A DNA stretch of 64,000 nucleotides, taken from Xanthomonas sacchari (GTDB lineage Bacteria > Pseudomonadota > Gammaproteobacteria > Xanthomonadales > Xanthomonadaceae). The position numbers and the translations under genes were made by a program. The number at the start of each line of letters is the position of its first letter. The stretch's first letter is position 1. Below are positions 31,898 through 43,637 of the stretch, in pieces. The stretch is taken from assembly GCF_040529065.1 (NCBI RefSeq), contig NZ_CP132343.1, positions 1,736,001 to 1,800,000 of the forward strand. Reading direction: 5' to 3'. The notes beneath the pieces are model-generated. The model did not search any database and was not told where the DNA came from. It saw only the letters and a program-made list of their open reading frames with translations.

Positions 31898-32158
31898 ATG
31901 TCCATCGACACCCAGAAAGTCATCGAAGAAAACAAACGCGGCGCTGCCGACACCGGTTCGCCGGAAGTGCAGGTCGCCCTGCTGACCGCCCGCATCGAGC
32001 TGCTGACCGGCCACTTCAAGACCCACAAGAAGGATCACCACAGCCGTCGCGGCCTGCTGCAGATGGTCAACCGCCGCCGCAGCCTGCTCGACTATCTGAA
32101 GAAGAAGGATGGCGAGCGCTACAAGGCGCTGATCGAGAAGCTCGGCCTGCGTCGCTGA
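31898..32158 (+). CDS. rpsO: 30S ribosomal protein S15
   Basis: S15 is a primary binding protein of the 16S rRNA central domain. The 86-residue product has the entire S15 fold: [35 protein letters not shown] and [14 protein letters not shown] 31898 has CAGAGAAAAA upstream. It has its own promoter and is followed within 14 bases by a terminator. Confidence 0.97.
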   Translation: MSIDTQKVIEENKRGAADTGSPEVQVALLTARIELLTGHFKTHKKDHHSRRGLLQMVNRRRSLLDYLKKKDGERYKALIEKLGLRR

Positions 32159-32171
32159 GTCAACGAACCCC

Positions 32172-32201
32172 ACCGCGGCGCAGCGATGCGCCGCGGTTTT
32201 G
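32172..32201 (+). terminator. Intrinsic terminator after rpsO
   Basis: A perfect 11-bp stem ACCGCGGCGCA / TGCGCCGCGGT with a GCGA tetraloop and a following TTTGTTTTG tract. Some transcription may continue into pnp, as in E. coli. Confidence 0.93.
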
Positions 32202-32322
32202 TTTTGGGTAGTACCGTGGCCCGGGGATCGCTCCGCGCCACCGGCCGGATCCTCCCGGCCACCCGCCAGCGGCATGGGCCGTCAGCGGTCCATTTGCAGA
32301 CAGAATCATCCAAGGAAACCCC

Positions 32323-34431
<2,109 letters not shown>

Positions 34432-34457
34432 GCCGCACGCTGCCAGCGTCGTTCCAG

Positions 34458-34486
34458 AAAAAAGCGGGCTTCGGCCCGCTTTTTTC
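34458..34486 (+). terminator. Intrinsic terminator after pnp
   Basis: GCGGGC-TTCG-GCCCGC flanked by AAAAAA on the left and TTTTTT on the right, 27 bases after the pnp stop. The A-run makes it potentially bidirectional. Confidence 0.95.
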
Positions 34487-34502
34487 TTGCCTGGCGTTTG
34501 CA

Positions 34503-34544
34503 CAGCCGCGACGCGGCGTCAAAGGTGACGCCCCGTCGCGGCTG
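34503..34544. repeat. Large hairpin with REP-like core
   Basis: CAGCCGCGACG and CGTCGCGGCTG form the outer stem, GGCGTCA and TGACGCC the inner, with one mismatch and a 4-base loop. The outer stem shares the AGCCGCGAC core with the REP at 34689-34711, so the two may form a REP pair around the decayed fragment. Confidence 0.55.
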
Positions 34545-34586
34545 AGGCTGCCCTGCACAGGATGATGGAGCGCCTGACCTGCGGCT

Positions 34587-34662
34587 CAGCCGAGGCCGTT
34601 GGCGATCGCTGGAGAGGGTCTGCAGATGCGCTGACAGCGGCCCAGGGTCGGCGAGGGTGGGT
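34587..34662 (-). pseudogene. Decayed duplicate of the 3' end of the adjacent EAL gene
   Basis: About 75 bases closely resemble the 3' end of the EAL gene (34798-34870). The core CAGATGCGCTGACAGCGGCC differs at one position from the gene, and overall about three quarters of positions match, with a one-base shift. On the minus strand it would read ADPGPLSAHL, against AHPGPLSAHL in the intact gene, then lose the frame. The rest of the copy is not recognisable. It may be a relic of a tandem duplication of the EAL gene, or of a lost paralogue. Confidence 0.6.
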
Positions 34663-34688
34663 GTCGCGCGCCCGTGGCGCACGCTTCC

Positions 34689-34711
34689 GTAGGAGCGGCT
34701 TCAGCCGCGAC
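34689..34711 (+). repeat. REP-type palindrome
   Basis: GTAGGAGCGGCTTCAGCCGC followed by GAC: an imperfect hairpin (GCGGCT-TC-AGCCGC) with the GTAGGAG head known from REP sequences of Pseudomonas and Xanthomonas. Such elements are spread by RAYT transposases; none is encoded in this window. Confidence 0.7.
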
Positions 34712-34793
34712 CAGGCCGGCGTGGTGATCTATTGGGAATGCCTGGGAAATGATCCCGAACCAGGGACCAGCGCCGCGCCCGCGTGGGCGTTCT

Positions 34794-36137
34794 TCAGCCG
34801 CTGCCGTCGCCGATCGCCGGATAGCGTGCCAGATGCGCCGACAGCGGCCCGGGATGGGCGAGCTGGTAGCCCTGGCCGTAGCGCGCGCCCAGCGCCTGCA
34901 GCGTCGCCAGTTCGCTCTCGGTTTCGATGCCTTCGACGACCACGTCGGCATCGGTTTCGGCGGCGAAGGACAGGATCGCCAGCGCCAGCCGCTGCCGGCG
35001 CGGTTCGGCGTCGATGCCGCGGGTCAGGGTCAGATCCAGCTTGATGATGTCCGGCGCCAGGTGCAGCAGGTGGCGCAGGCTGGCGAAGCCGGTGCCGGCA
35101 TCGTCGAGGGCGATGCGCAGGCCCTGCCGCTGCAGCAGGCCGATGTGCTCGGACAGGCGCGGATAGTCCGGCGCCTGCAATTGCTCGGTGATTTCCAGCA
35201 CGATCCGCGACAGGTCGTGGCCGTGCAGCAGCGCCTGCAACTGCGGATGCAGCAGCGTCTGCGCGGACACGTTGATTGCCAGGTACAGCGGCGCCGGCAA
35301 CTGCGCCAGCAGCTCCAGCGCCTGGCGCGCGGCGGCCAGTTCCAGGTCCAGCGCCAGCCCGACCCGGCTGGCGTCGTCGAACCAGCGCAGCGGCGGCAGT
35401 GCCGGGTTGGCCGGAAAGCGCGACAGTGCCTCCACGCCGACGATGCGCTGCGAGGCCAGCGCCAGCACCGGCTGGGTGACGATCTGCAGGCGTGCGCCGG
35501 CGATGGTTTCGCGGATGCGGGTGGCGATCGCCGCCTTCTCGCGGAAGGCGTGCTTTTCCACGTCCTGGCGGCGCGCGATGTCGGTCTGCAGCGCGGCGCG
35601 GTCCATCGCCAGCGCCAGCGTGGCCCCGACCAGGGTCGCCAGCAATTCCAGCGTGCGCACGTCCTGCGCGCTGTAGGCGTTCGGTTGCGGCGCCAGCACC
35701 TTGAGCACGCCGATGCTGCGGTCGCCGTAGCGCAGCGGCACCACCAGCATCGAGCGCAGGCCGATGCGGCGGCAGGCCTCGCGGTCGACGCGCGGATCGA
35801 TTTCCGAATCGTCGCAGCGCAATACCTGGCCGCTGCGCATGCACAGGCCGGACAGGCTGCCGTTGCTGGGCAGGCGCAGGCCGAGGTGGCGCTCGGCGAC
35901 GCCGCTGGCCGACCAGTACAGCATGTCGTTGCCGTCGCACATTTCCACCACCGCGCCGTTGGAGCGGGTCAGCTCCTGTGCGCGGCGGGTGACCACGTCG
36001 ACCACCTGCAGCGGATCGCCGCCGGCCGCGGCGATTTCGCCCTGCGCCAGGATGATGCGCGACAGCAGCGCCGCGTCGTCCTGCGTCGCGGCGGCAGTGT
36101 GCTGGATGAGGTCCGAAATGTCGGATGCCTTGGCCAT
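34794..36137 (-). CDS. GAF-EAL cyclic-di-GMP phosphodiesterase
   Basis: A 447-residue cytoplasmic signalling protein: a GAF sensor domain (about residues 35-170) and an EAL domain (about 195-440) that would hydrolyse cyclic-di-GMP. The catalytic motifs look complete: VEALSRF (about residue 236), NVSAQTL, EITEQ, DDAGTGFASL, KLD and EGIETE with QGYQLAHPG. No GGDEF domain is present. I use ATG 36137; a TTG at 36173 would add 12 residues. It is alone on its strand; the nearest neighbour in the same direction is the DUF3175-like gene 108 bases upstream. Its 3' end is partly duplicated 130 bases downstream. Confidence 0.9.
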   Translation of the reverse strand: MAKASDISDLIQHTAAATQDDAALLSRIILAQGEIAAAGGDPLQVVDVVTRRAQELTRSNGAVVEMCDGNDMLYWSASGVAERHLGLRLPSNGSLSGLCMRSGQVLRCDDSEIDPRVDREACRRIGLRSMLVVPLRYGDRSIGVLKVLAPQPNAYSAQDVRTLELLATLVGATLALAMDRAALQTDIARRQDVEKHAFREKAAIATRIRETIAGARLQIVTQPVLALASQRIVGVEALSRFPANPALPPLRWFDDASRVGLALDLELAAARQALELLAQLPAPLYLAINVSAQTLLHPQLQALLHGHDLSRIVLEITEQLQAPDYPRLSEHIGLLQRQGLRIALDDAGTGFASLRHLLHLAPDIIKLDLTLTRGIDAEPRRQRLALAILSFAAETDADVVVEGIETESELATLQALGARYGQGYQLAHPGPLSAHLARYPAIGDGSG

Positions 36138-36245
36138 GTCCGCATCATGTGGCACTGCGTTGGAGGACGGCAATCGGGCGGCACGCGCCCCGCGTAGGCA
36201 GCGTGCGGAACTGCTCGCTCCATCACGCTGCGCGCGCGCCTGCGC

Positions 36246-36566
36246 TCAATCGCTGGCGCCATCCTTGCGCGGCTTGCCGTACAGGCTGCGCAGCTCGTCC
36301 TTGGCCTGCTCCAGGATCTTGCGGCGCTGCTCCGGCAACTGATCGCCGGCGCGATTGATGTAGAAGGTCAGCATCGACATGGCCGAGCGATACGGACCGG
36401 TGCGGCGGCGTGCGTGCAGGTCGGCCGACTGCTTGAGCGCGCGTGCGATCGCGGCCGGGTCGTTGCCTTCGAACACGTTCGGCGAGACGCCGAGCGACTG
36501 TTGCGCGTCGCTGCCGCGGCGCTGGCCGAGGTCGTTGCTGGAGAGGGACTGGCTGCTCTGTGCCAT
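36246..36566 (-). CDS. DUF3175-like small conserved protein
   Basis: A 106-residue hydrophilic protein with no signal peptide or membrane span. The segment NVFEGNDPAAIARALKQSAD followed by RSAMSMLTFYINRAG and ARKILEQAKDELR-like QRRKILEQAKDELRSLYGKP matches my memory of the DUF3175 family, whose function is unknown. ATG 36566 has a strong AAGGAG 7 bases upstream. The frame stays open 117 codons further upstream, but that part has no protein-like composition. A long 5' leader or a nearby promoter is implied. Confidence 0.75.
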   Translation of the reverse strand: MAQSSQSLSSNDLGQRRGSDAQQSLGVSPNVFEGNDPAAIARALKQSADLHARRRTGPYRSAMSMLTFYINRAGDQLPEQRRKILEQAKDELRSLYGKPRKDGASD

Positions 36567-37109
36567 TGGTGATGCTCCTTGGCGATGGCGGTGGAAAGGG
36601 ACGAGGCATGCGCGATCCGGCAGGGCCGGACCCGATGGCGGATGCCGCCGCCATCGCTGCCGTGCGCCACAATGCGACGACAGATCGACATCGAAGGGAG
36701 ACGGAGGCGGAGGCGACGCGAACACGCGCCGCCGCGATCGCGTGTGCGGGGCGTGGAGCGTCCCGCGCGCGTGATGGGCGATGCCGTTGTTCGTTGATGT
36801 TGCCGTGCCGCATTCCGTTCCCAGAAGCGAAGCTCGTGCGTCATGCGCAAACGCTAGGCCGGGATACGTGATGCCGTCGACAACATAACCGCGCTCTGCG
36901 GAGCGAGTGGTAGACATTATGTCGTTCGATGAACGCTTAATAGAAAAGCCCGTAAAAACAGCGCTCGCGTGTGAATGCGCTTGATTGCGCAGATAACGTC
37001 ACCATTTTCATTGTCGAGCCGCTGGCGCGAGACAATCGCGTGGACAATATGCAGCGGTGGCATCGTCGGTTCGCTCCGCATGTGTTGCGGCGGTGGCCCA
37101 GGAGATCGC
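36567..37109. other. Divergent intergenic region, AT-rich in its centre
   Basis: This 543-base gap separates the DUF3175-like gene and the helicase gene, which diverge. I see no gene. Bases 36905-37030 are clearly richer in A and T than the flanks and contain the palindrome CGTTC-GAT-GAACG (36923-36935), next to CATAAT on the minus strand, and the pair ATTGTC/GACAAT (around 37009-37035). The promoters of both genes probably lie here. Confidence 0.5.
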
Positions 37110-40100
37110 ATGTCGTTGGCGCAAACGCGCTTCCATCCCGCCGTGGCACGCTGGTTCGAGCAGCGTTTCGCTGCGCCCACGCCGGCGCAGGTACAGGCGT
37201 GGCCGGCGATCCAGGCCGGGCGGCATACGCTGGTGGCTGCGCCGACCGGCTCGGGCAAGACCTTGACGGCATTTCTGGCCGCGCTGGACGCGCTGGTGCG
37301 CGAAGGCCTGCGTGAAGGTGGCCTGCCCGACCGCACCCAGGTGCTGTACGTGTCGCCACTGAAAGCGCTTTCAAACGATATCCAGCTCAATCTCGAGGCG
37401 CCGTTGCAGGGCATCCGCGACGAACTCGCGGCGCTTGGGTTGCCGGATGTGCAGATCCGCACGGCGGTGCGCACCGGCGACACGCCGCAGCGCGAGCGCG
37501 CGCAGGCGCGGCGGCGCCCACCGCACGTGCTGGTGACCACGCCGGAGTCGCTGTACGTGCTGCTCGGCTCGGTGTCCGGGCGCGAGACGCTGCGCCACGT
37601 GCGTACGGTGATCGTCGACGAGATCCATGCGCTGGCGGCGAACAAGCGCGGCAGCCACCTGGCGCTGTCGCTGCAGCGCCTGCAGCAGCTGTGCGAGGTG
37701 CCGCCGCTGCGCATCGGCCTGTCGGCGACGCAGAAGCCGATCGAGGCGGTCGCGCGGTTCCTGGTCGGCAGCGCCGCGGTGCACGACGGCGTGGCCGACT
37801 GCGCCATCGTCGACATCGGCTATGCGCGCGCCCGCGACCTGGCGCTGGAGGTGCCGCCGACGCCGCTCAGCGTGACCATGTCCGCCGACCAGTGGCAGCA
37901 GGTGTATACGCGCCTGGCCGAGCTGGTGCGCGCGCACCGCACCACCCTGGTGTTCGTCAACACCCGGCGCATGGCCGAGCGCACCGCCCGCCACCTCGGC
38001 GAACTGCTCGGCACGCAAGCGGTGGCGGCGCATCACGGCAGCCTGGCGCGCGAGACCCGGCTGCTCGCCGAGCGCCGGCTCAAGGCCGGCGACCTGCAGG
38101 TGCTGGTGGCCACGGCGTCGCTGGAACTGGGGCTGGACATCGGCGACGTCGACCTGGTCTGCCAGCTTGGCTCGCCGCGCTCCATCGCCGCGTTCCTGCA
38201 GCGCGCCGGCCGTTCCGGACATGCGGTGGGCGGCACGCCGAAGGCGCGGCTGTTCCCGCAGTCGCGCGACGACCTGGTCGAGTGCGCGGCCTTGCTGGAT
38301 TGCGTGCGTCGCGGCGAACTGGATGCGCTGCGCATGCTCGATGCGCCGTTGGACGTGCTCGCCCAGCAACTGGTGGCCGAGGTCGCCTGCCAGGAGTGGG
38401 AAGAAGACGCGCTGTACGCGCTGGTGCGTGGCGCCTGGCCGTATGCGGCGCTGCCGCGCGCGCAGTTCGACGCGGTGCTGCGCATGCTCTGCGAAGGCTT
38501 CAGCACGCGCCTGGGGCCGCGCGCCGGCTACCTGCATCGCGATGCGGTGCATCGCCGCGTGCGCCAGCGCCGCGGTGCGCGGATGGCCGCGCTCACTTCC
38601 GGCGGCACCATTCCCGAGACCGGCGACTACAGCGTGGTGCTGGAGCCGCAGGCGCAGACCATCGGCACGGTCAACGAGGATTTCGCGGTGGAGAGCCTGG
38701 GCGGCGACGTGTTCCAGCTCGGCAACGCCAGCTACCGCATCCTGCGCGTGGAAGCGGGGCGGGTGCGGGTGGAGGACGCGCGCGGCGCGCCGCCCAATAT
38801 CCCGTTCTGGATCGGCGAAGCGCCGGGGCGCAGCGATGCGTTGTCGCTGGGCGTGTCGCGGCTGCGTGCCGAACTCGAACAGGCGCTGCAGCAGGGCGGG
38901 GCGACCCAGGCGCTGCAGTGGCTGTGTGGTCCGCTGGCGCTGGACGCGGCCGCTGCGCAGCAGATCGTCGATTACCTGGGCCGCGCGCATGCGGCGCTGG
39001 GCGCCTTGCCGACCCAGCAATGCATCGTGCTGGAACGCTTTTTCGATGCCACCGGCGGCACCCAACTGGTGATCCACAGCGTCTACGGCAGCCGCATCAA
39101 CCGCGCCTGGGGCCTGGCCCTGCGCAAGCGCTTCTGCCGTACCTTCAATTTCGAACTGCAGGCGGCGGCGACCGAGGACGCGATCGTGCTGTCGCTGTCG
39201 ACCCGGCACAGCTTCGCCCTGGACGAGGTGGCGCGTTACCTGCGCGCCGCCTCGGCGCTGGACGTGCTGGTGCAGGCGCTGCTGGACGCGCCGTTGTTCG
39301 GCGTGCGCTGGCGTTGGAACGCCACCAACGCGCTGGCGCTGCCGCGCTTCACCGGCGGGCGCAAGGTCGCGCCGCAACTGCAGCGGATGAAGTCCGAGGA
39401 CTTGCTGGCCACGGTGTTCCCCGACCAGGTGGCCTGCGCGGAGAACCTGGTCGGCGAGCGCGAGATTCCCGAGCATCCGCTGGTGGCGCAGACCCTGCGC
39501 GATTGCCTGGACGAGGCGATGGACAGCGCCGGTTGGCTGCAGCTGCTGCACGGCATCGAGGCCGGCGCCGTGCGCGTGCTGGCGCGCGAGCTGACCGCGC
39601 CATCGCCGCTGGCGGCCGAGGCCCTGGAGGCGCGGCCCTACGCCTTCCTCGACGATGCACCGCTGGAGGAACGACGGACCCAGGCGGTGCAGAGCCGCCG
39701 CTACCAGGATCCGGACAGCGCCGACGATCTCGGCCAGTTGGACCTGCAGGCGATCGCCGCGGTGCGCGAGGAGGCCTGGCCGCAGCCGCGCAGCCGCGAC
39801 GAGATGCACGAAGCGCTGCTCACGCTCGGCGTGGTGAGCGCGGACGAGGCCGCTGCGCAGCCGCAGTGGCGGCAGTGGCTGGAGGAACTGGCCGTCGACG
39901 CGCGCGCCACCTGCCTGCACGGCGTCGACGGCGCCACGGCGGCGCTGTGGGTGGCGGCCGAGGCGCTGGCGGCGGTGGCGCCGCTGTACCCGCAGGCCAG
40001 TGCGCAGCCGCCCATCGCCATTCCTGCGGGCTATGCGATCGCCGACTGGGACCGCGACAGCGCGTTGCGCGAGTTGATGCGCTGGCGCTTGGCCGGGCTG

Positions 40101-41453
40101 GGGCCGGTCACCGCGCCCGCGCTGGCCGGGCCGCTGCACTTGCCGCTGCGCGAGGTGCAGGCGGGACTGCTGGCGCTGCAGCAGGATGGCTATGTGTTGG
40201 GCGGGCGCTTCAGCGCCGATGCCGACGGCGAGGAATGGTGCGAGCGCCATCTGCTGGCACGGATCCACCGCTACACCCTCGGCCGCCTGCGCCGCGAGAT
40301 CGAACCGGTGGCGCCGCGCGACTACGCGCGTTTCCTGTTCCGCTGGCAGCACCTAGACGCGGAAGGGCAGGTCGCCGGCGCCGAGGCCATGGGTGCGGTG
40401 CTGACACAGTTGGAGGGCGTGGAGGCCGCGGCGCCGCTGTGGGAGGCGGAGCTGTTGCCGGCGCGGGTGCGCGACTACCGCCCGGCGTGGCTGGACGAGG
40501 CCTGCAGCGCCGGACGCACGCTGTGGACGCGGCTGCGCCCCGGCGCCGGCGGCGCCGCACCGACGCTGCGCAGCACGCCGATCCTGCTGCTGCCGCGGCG
40601 CAGCGCCGGCCACTGGTCGCGGCTGTCGCCAGCGCCGGAAGCCGGCGCGCTGGGCTCGCGCGCGCGCAAGGTGGCCGACCATCTCGAGGCGCACGGCGCC
40701 TCGTTCTTCGACGAGATCGCCGAGGCGACGCGCCTGCTGTCCACCGAACTGGAGGCGGCGCTGGCCGAGCTGGTCGCCGCCGGCCGGGTCCATTGCGACA
40801 GCTACGCCGGCCTGCGCGCCCTGCTGGTGCCGCCCTCGAAGCGTCCCTCGGCGCTGTCGCGGCGGCGGCCGCGCATGGCGCTGTACGGCGGCATCCAGGA
40901 CGCCGGACGCTGGGCCGTACTGCGTGCCGACGCCGAGGCCGACGACCCGGCCGCACGCAGCGAGGCGGTCGAGCATGTCGCACGGACGCTGCTGCGCCGC
41001 TACGGCGTGGTCTGCTGGCGCCTGCTCGAGCGCGAGGCGGCGTGGCTGCCGCCATGGCGCGAACTGCTGCGCGTCTACCATCGGCTGGAGGCGCGCGGCG
41101 AGATCCGCGGTGGGCGCTTCATCGACGGCCTGTCCGGCGAGCAGTTCGCCCTGCCCGAGGCGATAGGCCTGCTGCGGCAACTCCGCCGCCAGCCCGGTGA
41201 CGGCAAGTGGCTGTGCGTGGCCGCCGCCGATCCGGCCAATCTGCTCGGCAGCGTGTTGCCCGGCACGCGGGTGCCGCGGCTTGCGGGCGCGCGCGTGCTG
41301 TACCGCGACGGCGTGCCGATGGCGAGCTGGGTCGGCGAGCGCTTCGAGCCGCTGCAGGACATGAATGCCGAGGAGCATGCGCATGCGCGGCGGCTGTTGC
41401 GCGGTGGCGCTGCGGCGGAACGGCGCACGCTTGTGGCACTGCAGATGGCGTGA
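37110..41453 (+). CDS. lhr: Lhr-type ATP-dependent helicase
   Basis: A 1447-residue superfamily 2 helicase of the full-length Lhr group (E. coli Lhr is about 1540). The N-terminal motor has Walker A APTGSGKT (about residues 44-51), DEIH (about 170), the SAT motif GLSATQKP, and the C-lobe motif LQRAGRSGHAVGG (about 362). The long C-terminal half, with winged-helix and helical Lhr-CTR regions, is intact. Lhr unwinds RNA:DNA hybrids and is linked to DNA repair; the C-terminal half forms oligomers in E. coli. ATG 37110 has CAGGAGA in front. It is a single-gene unit. Confidence 0.92.
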   Translation: MSLAQTRFHPAVARWFEQRFAAPTPAQVQAWPAIQAGRHTLVAAPTGSGKTLTAFLAALDALVREGLREGGLPDRTQVLYVSPLKALSNDIQLNLEAPLQGIRDELAALGLPDVQIRTAVRTGDTPQRERAQARRRPPHVLVTTPESLYVLLGSVSGRETLRHVRTVIVDEIHALAANKRGSHLALSLQRLQQLCEVPPLRIGLSATQKPIEAVARFLVGSAAVHDGVADCAIVDIGYARARDLALEVPPTPLSVTMSADQWQQVYTRLAELVRAHRTTLVFVNTRRMAERTARHLGELLGTQAVAAHHGSLARETRLLAERRLKAGDLQVLVATASLELGLDIGDVDLVCQLGSPRSIAAFLQRAGRSGHAVGGTPKARLFPQSRDDLVECAALLDCVRRGELDALRMLDAPLDVLAQQLVAEVACQEWEEDALYALVRGAWPYAALPRAQFDAVLRMLCEGFSTRLGPRAGYLHRDAVHRRVRQRRGARMAALTSGGTIPETGDYSVVLEPQAQTIGTVNEDFAVESLGGDVFQLGNASYRILRVEAGRVRVEDARGAPPNIPFWIGEAPGRSDALSLGVSRLRAELEQALQQGGATQALQWLCGPLALDAAAAQQIVDYLGRAHAALGALPTQQCIVLERFFDATGGTQLVIHSVYGSRINRAWGLALRKRFCRTFNFELQAAATEDAIVLSLSTRHSFALDEVARYLRAASALDVLVQALLDAPLFGVRWRWNATNALALPRFTGGRKVAPQLQRMKSEDLLATVFPDQVACAENLVGEREIPEHPLVAQTLRDCLDEAMDSAGWLQLLHGIEAGAVRVLARELTAPSPLAAEALEARPYAFLDDAPLEERRTQAVQSRRYQDPDSADDLGQLDLQAIAAVREEAWPQPRSRDEMHEALLTLGVVSADEAAAQPQWRQWLEELAVDARATCLHGVDGATAALWVAAEALAAVAPLYPQASAQPPIAIPAGYAIADWDRDSALRELMRWRLAGLGPVTAPALAGPLHLPLREVQAGLLALQQDGYVLGGRFSADADGEEWCERHLLARIHRYTLGRLRREIEPVAPRDYARFLFRWQHLDAEGQVAGAEAMGAVLTQLEGVEAAAPLWEAELLPARVRDYRPAWLDEACSAGRTLWTRLRPGAGGAAPTLRSTPILLLPRRSAGHWSRLSPAPEAGALGSRARKVADHLEAHGASFFDEIAEATRLLSTELEAALAELVAAGRVHCDSYAGLRALLVPPSKRPSALSRRRPRMALYGGIQDAGRWAVLRADAEADDPAARSEAVEHVARTLLRRYGVVCWRLLEREAAWLPPWRELLRVYHRLEARGEIRGGRFIDGLSGEQFALPEAIGLLRQLRRQPGDGKWLCVAAADPANLLGSVLPGTRVPRLAGARVLYRDGVPMASWVGERFEPLQDMNAEEHAHARRLLRGGAAAERRTLVALQMA

Positions 41454-41727
41454 AGGCAATGCGCCGCGCCCGCCCGCCGCGATGGCGCTTGTGACATATC
41501 GGCGCTGCTTTCACATTCTGTCTACAAATTAAAGGGGTTGGTATCCCACTTTGGCTCCGGTGCAAAACCGGGGGGTTCTGCCTTTGCAGAACAAGTGCGG
41601 CATCGGTGCGGTGCGACCCGCGCCTGCTCGTCTGCGCGTTGAGCACCGCAGCGCAATGCCTCTTGCGCATTCACGAATGTCGCGAAAGCGCTTGTCTTAT
41701 GCGGGATTCCGCAATTTTCACGCGATT

Positions 41728-41754
41728 TAAAGGCGCCCTCGATTGCGCCGATAG
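41728..41754 (+). promoter_or_regulatory. Sigma-28 (FliA)-type promoter of the chemoreceptor genes
   Basis: TAAAGGCG-N11-GCCGATAG matches the flagellar sigma-28 consensus TAAAGTTT-N11-GCCGATAA at 12 of 16 positions with the exact spacing, 134 bases before the first MCP gene. The rest of the 434-base gap (41454-41887) after lhr holds no gene that I can see. Confidence 0.75.
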
Positions 41755-41887
41755 CCCTCACGCATGACGTTGCAGCGCAGCGGTCCTCTGGCGACTCAGT
41801 CAGAGGCATCGCTCCGCGAGGCGCCGCGACACGCAGCCGGACGCATCGCCCGGCGCAGGCGGACACACACAAATCGGGGTACACACC

Positions 41888-43555
41888 ATGTTGGGCAATA
41901 TGAAAATCGGGGTCAGGCTGACGGCGGCATTCCTGATCGTGGCGGCGATCGGCGCCTGCATCGGCTGGGTCGGCATCCGCAACTCGGGCCGGATCAACGA
42001 CTACGCCACCGCGCTGTACGAGCGCGAGCTGCTCGGCCTGTCGCACCTCAAAGAGGCCAACATCAATCTGATCAATGCCGGCCGCGCGCGCGCCAACCTG
42101 CAGTTGGCCAGCACCGCGGAAGACCGCGCCAAGCACGTGGCCAATATCGACAAGTACACCGCCAATGTGGTCGAGCACATGGACAAGGCTAGGACCTCGT
42201 TCGACGACCCGGCGACGCTGGCCAAGCTGGCGCGCTTCGACCAGGTGTGGAAGACCTACCTGGAGCGGCGCGGCCAGTTCGTCGAGTCGGTGATGCGCGA
42301 GCCGCTCCCGGAAGGCAACGCGCAGCTCGCGGAACTCTCCAAGGGCGTGCGCAGCAGCTCCGACGAACTGGATGCGCTGATGTCGGAACTGGGCGAGATC
42401 AAGGAGGCCAATGCCTCCAAGGCCAACGATGTCACCGACGAAATCTACGCCAGCAGCACCCGCACCATGCTCGCCATCGTGATCGGCGGCGTGCTGCTCG
42501 GCGTGGGCCTGGGCGTGTTCATCAGCCGCAGCGTGACCCGGCCGATCGGCAAGGCGGTCAGCGTGGCCAATGCGCTGTCCGAGGGCGACCTGAGCATGTC
42601 GATCGAGGTGCGCGGCCGCGACGAGACCGCGCAGTTGCTGCTGGCGATGCAGCGCATGGTCGAGAAACTGCAGCAGGTGGTCGGCGAGGTCAACGCCAGT
42701 GCGCAGAGCCTGGCCGGCGCGTCGGAGGAAGTCAGCGCCACCGCGCAGTCGCTGAGCCAGGCCTCGACCGAGCAGGCCGCCAGCGTCGAAGAGACCAGCG
42801 CCTCGCTGGAGCAGATGACCGCCTCGATCGCGCAGAACACCGACAACGCCAAGGTGACCGACGGCATGGCCGCGCAGGCGGCCCGCGAAACCCTGGAAGG
42901 CGGCGAGGCGGTGGTGGCCACGGTGGCGGCGATGAAGCAGATCGCGCACAAGATCGGCATCATCGACGACATCGCCTACCAGACCAACCTGTTGGCGTTG
43001 AATGCGGCGATCGAGGCCGCGCGCGCCGGCGAGCACGGCAAGGGCTTCGCCGTGGTCGCCGCGGAAGTGCGCAAGCTCGCCGAGCGCAGCCAAGTCGCCG
43101 CGCAGGAGATCGGCGAGGTCGCCGGTTCCAGCGTGGAGCTGGCCGAGCGCGCCGGGCAATTGCTGGAGACCATCGTGCCGAGCATCAAGAAGACCTCGGA
43201 CTTGGTGCAGGAAATCGCTGCCGCCTCGCAGGAGCAGTCCTCCGGCGTCACCCAGATCAACGTGGCGGTGGTGCAGCTGAGCCAGATCACCCAGCAGAAC
43301 GCCACCGCCTCCGAAGAGTTGGCCGCCACCGCCGAATCGATGAGCACGCAGGCCGTGCAGTTGCAGGAAAGCATGGCCTTCTTCCAACTGTCGGCCGCCG
43401 CGCGCCGCGCCACGCAGACGCTGGACGAAAGCGAAGCGCCGCTGCCGCTGCGCGCGGCCGGTTCGCGCTGGGCGCCGCGTGCCACCTCCGCTACCGCGCG
43501 TCGCCCGGGCGCAAGCAGCCGCGATCGCGGCGAAGCGTTGCTGGGCCGCGCCTGA
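41888..43555 (+). CDS. Methyl-accepting chemotaxis protein (Tar-like sensor)
   Basis: A 555-residue transmembrane chemoreceptor. First helix at about residues 9-31, a periplasmic four-helix-bundle sensor with [20 protein letters not shown], second helix at about 195-215, a HAMP domain ([20 protein letters not shown]) and the long signalling coiled coil with the tip [20 protein letters not shown]. It lacks a C-terminal NWETF-type CheR-docking peptide, ending [11 protein letters not shown] 41888 is preceded by GGGG 8 bases upstream. It heads an MCP-MCP-cheW unit behind a sigma-28-like promoter. Ligand unknown. Confidence 0.93.
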   Translation: MLGNMKIGVRLTAAFLIVAAIGACIGWVGIRNSGRINDYATALYERELLGLSHLKEANINLINAGRARANLQLASTAEDRAKHVANIDKYTANVVEHMDKARTSFDDPATLAKLARFDQVWKTYLERRGQFVESVMREPLPEGNAQLAELSKGVRSSSDELDALMSELGEIKEANASKANDVTDEIYASSTRTMLAIVIGGVLLGVGLGVFISRSVTRPIGKAVSVANALSEGDLSMSIEVRGRDETAQLLLAMQRMVEKLQQVVGEVNASAQSLAGASEEVSATAQSLSQASTEQAASVEETSASLEQMTASIAQNTDNAKVTDGMAAQAARETLEGGEAVVATVAAMKQIAHKIGIIDDIAYQTNLLALNAAIEAARAGEHGKGFAVVAAEVRKLAERSQVAAQEIGEVAGSSVELAERAGQLLETIVPSIKKTSDLVQEIAAASQEQSSGVTQINVAVVQLSQITQQNATASEELAATAESMSTQAVQLQESMAFFQLSAAARRATQTLDESEAPLPLRAAGSRWAPRATSATARRPGASSRDRGEALLGRA

Positions 43556-43563
43556 TCCATTCC

Positions 43564-43588
43564 CTGGCGGCGCCGGTCGCGCCGCCAG
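43564..43588 (+). other. Intercistronic hairpin between the two MCP genes
   Basis: A perfect 10-bp stem CTGGCGGCGC / GCGCCGCCAG with a 5-base loop in the 82-base spacer. No T-run follows, so it may act on mRNA stability rather than termination. Confidence 0.5.
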
Positions 43589-43637
43589 TTCCGTGTCGCT
43601 GTCGTTGTCACAACTGCCCCATTGTCGGGAGAGTGCC

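Noticed and set aside
36567-36917. An in-frame extension of the DUF3175-like gene by 117 residues
   Set aside because: The extension has no protein-like pattern, and the internal ATG has a strong AAGGAG and starts where family similarity starts.
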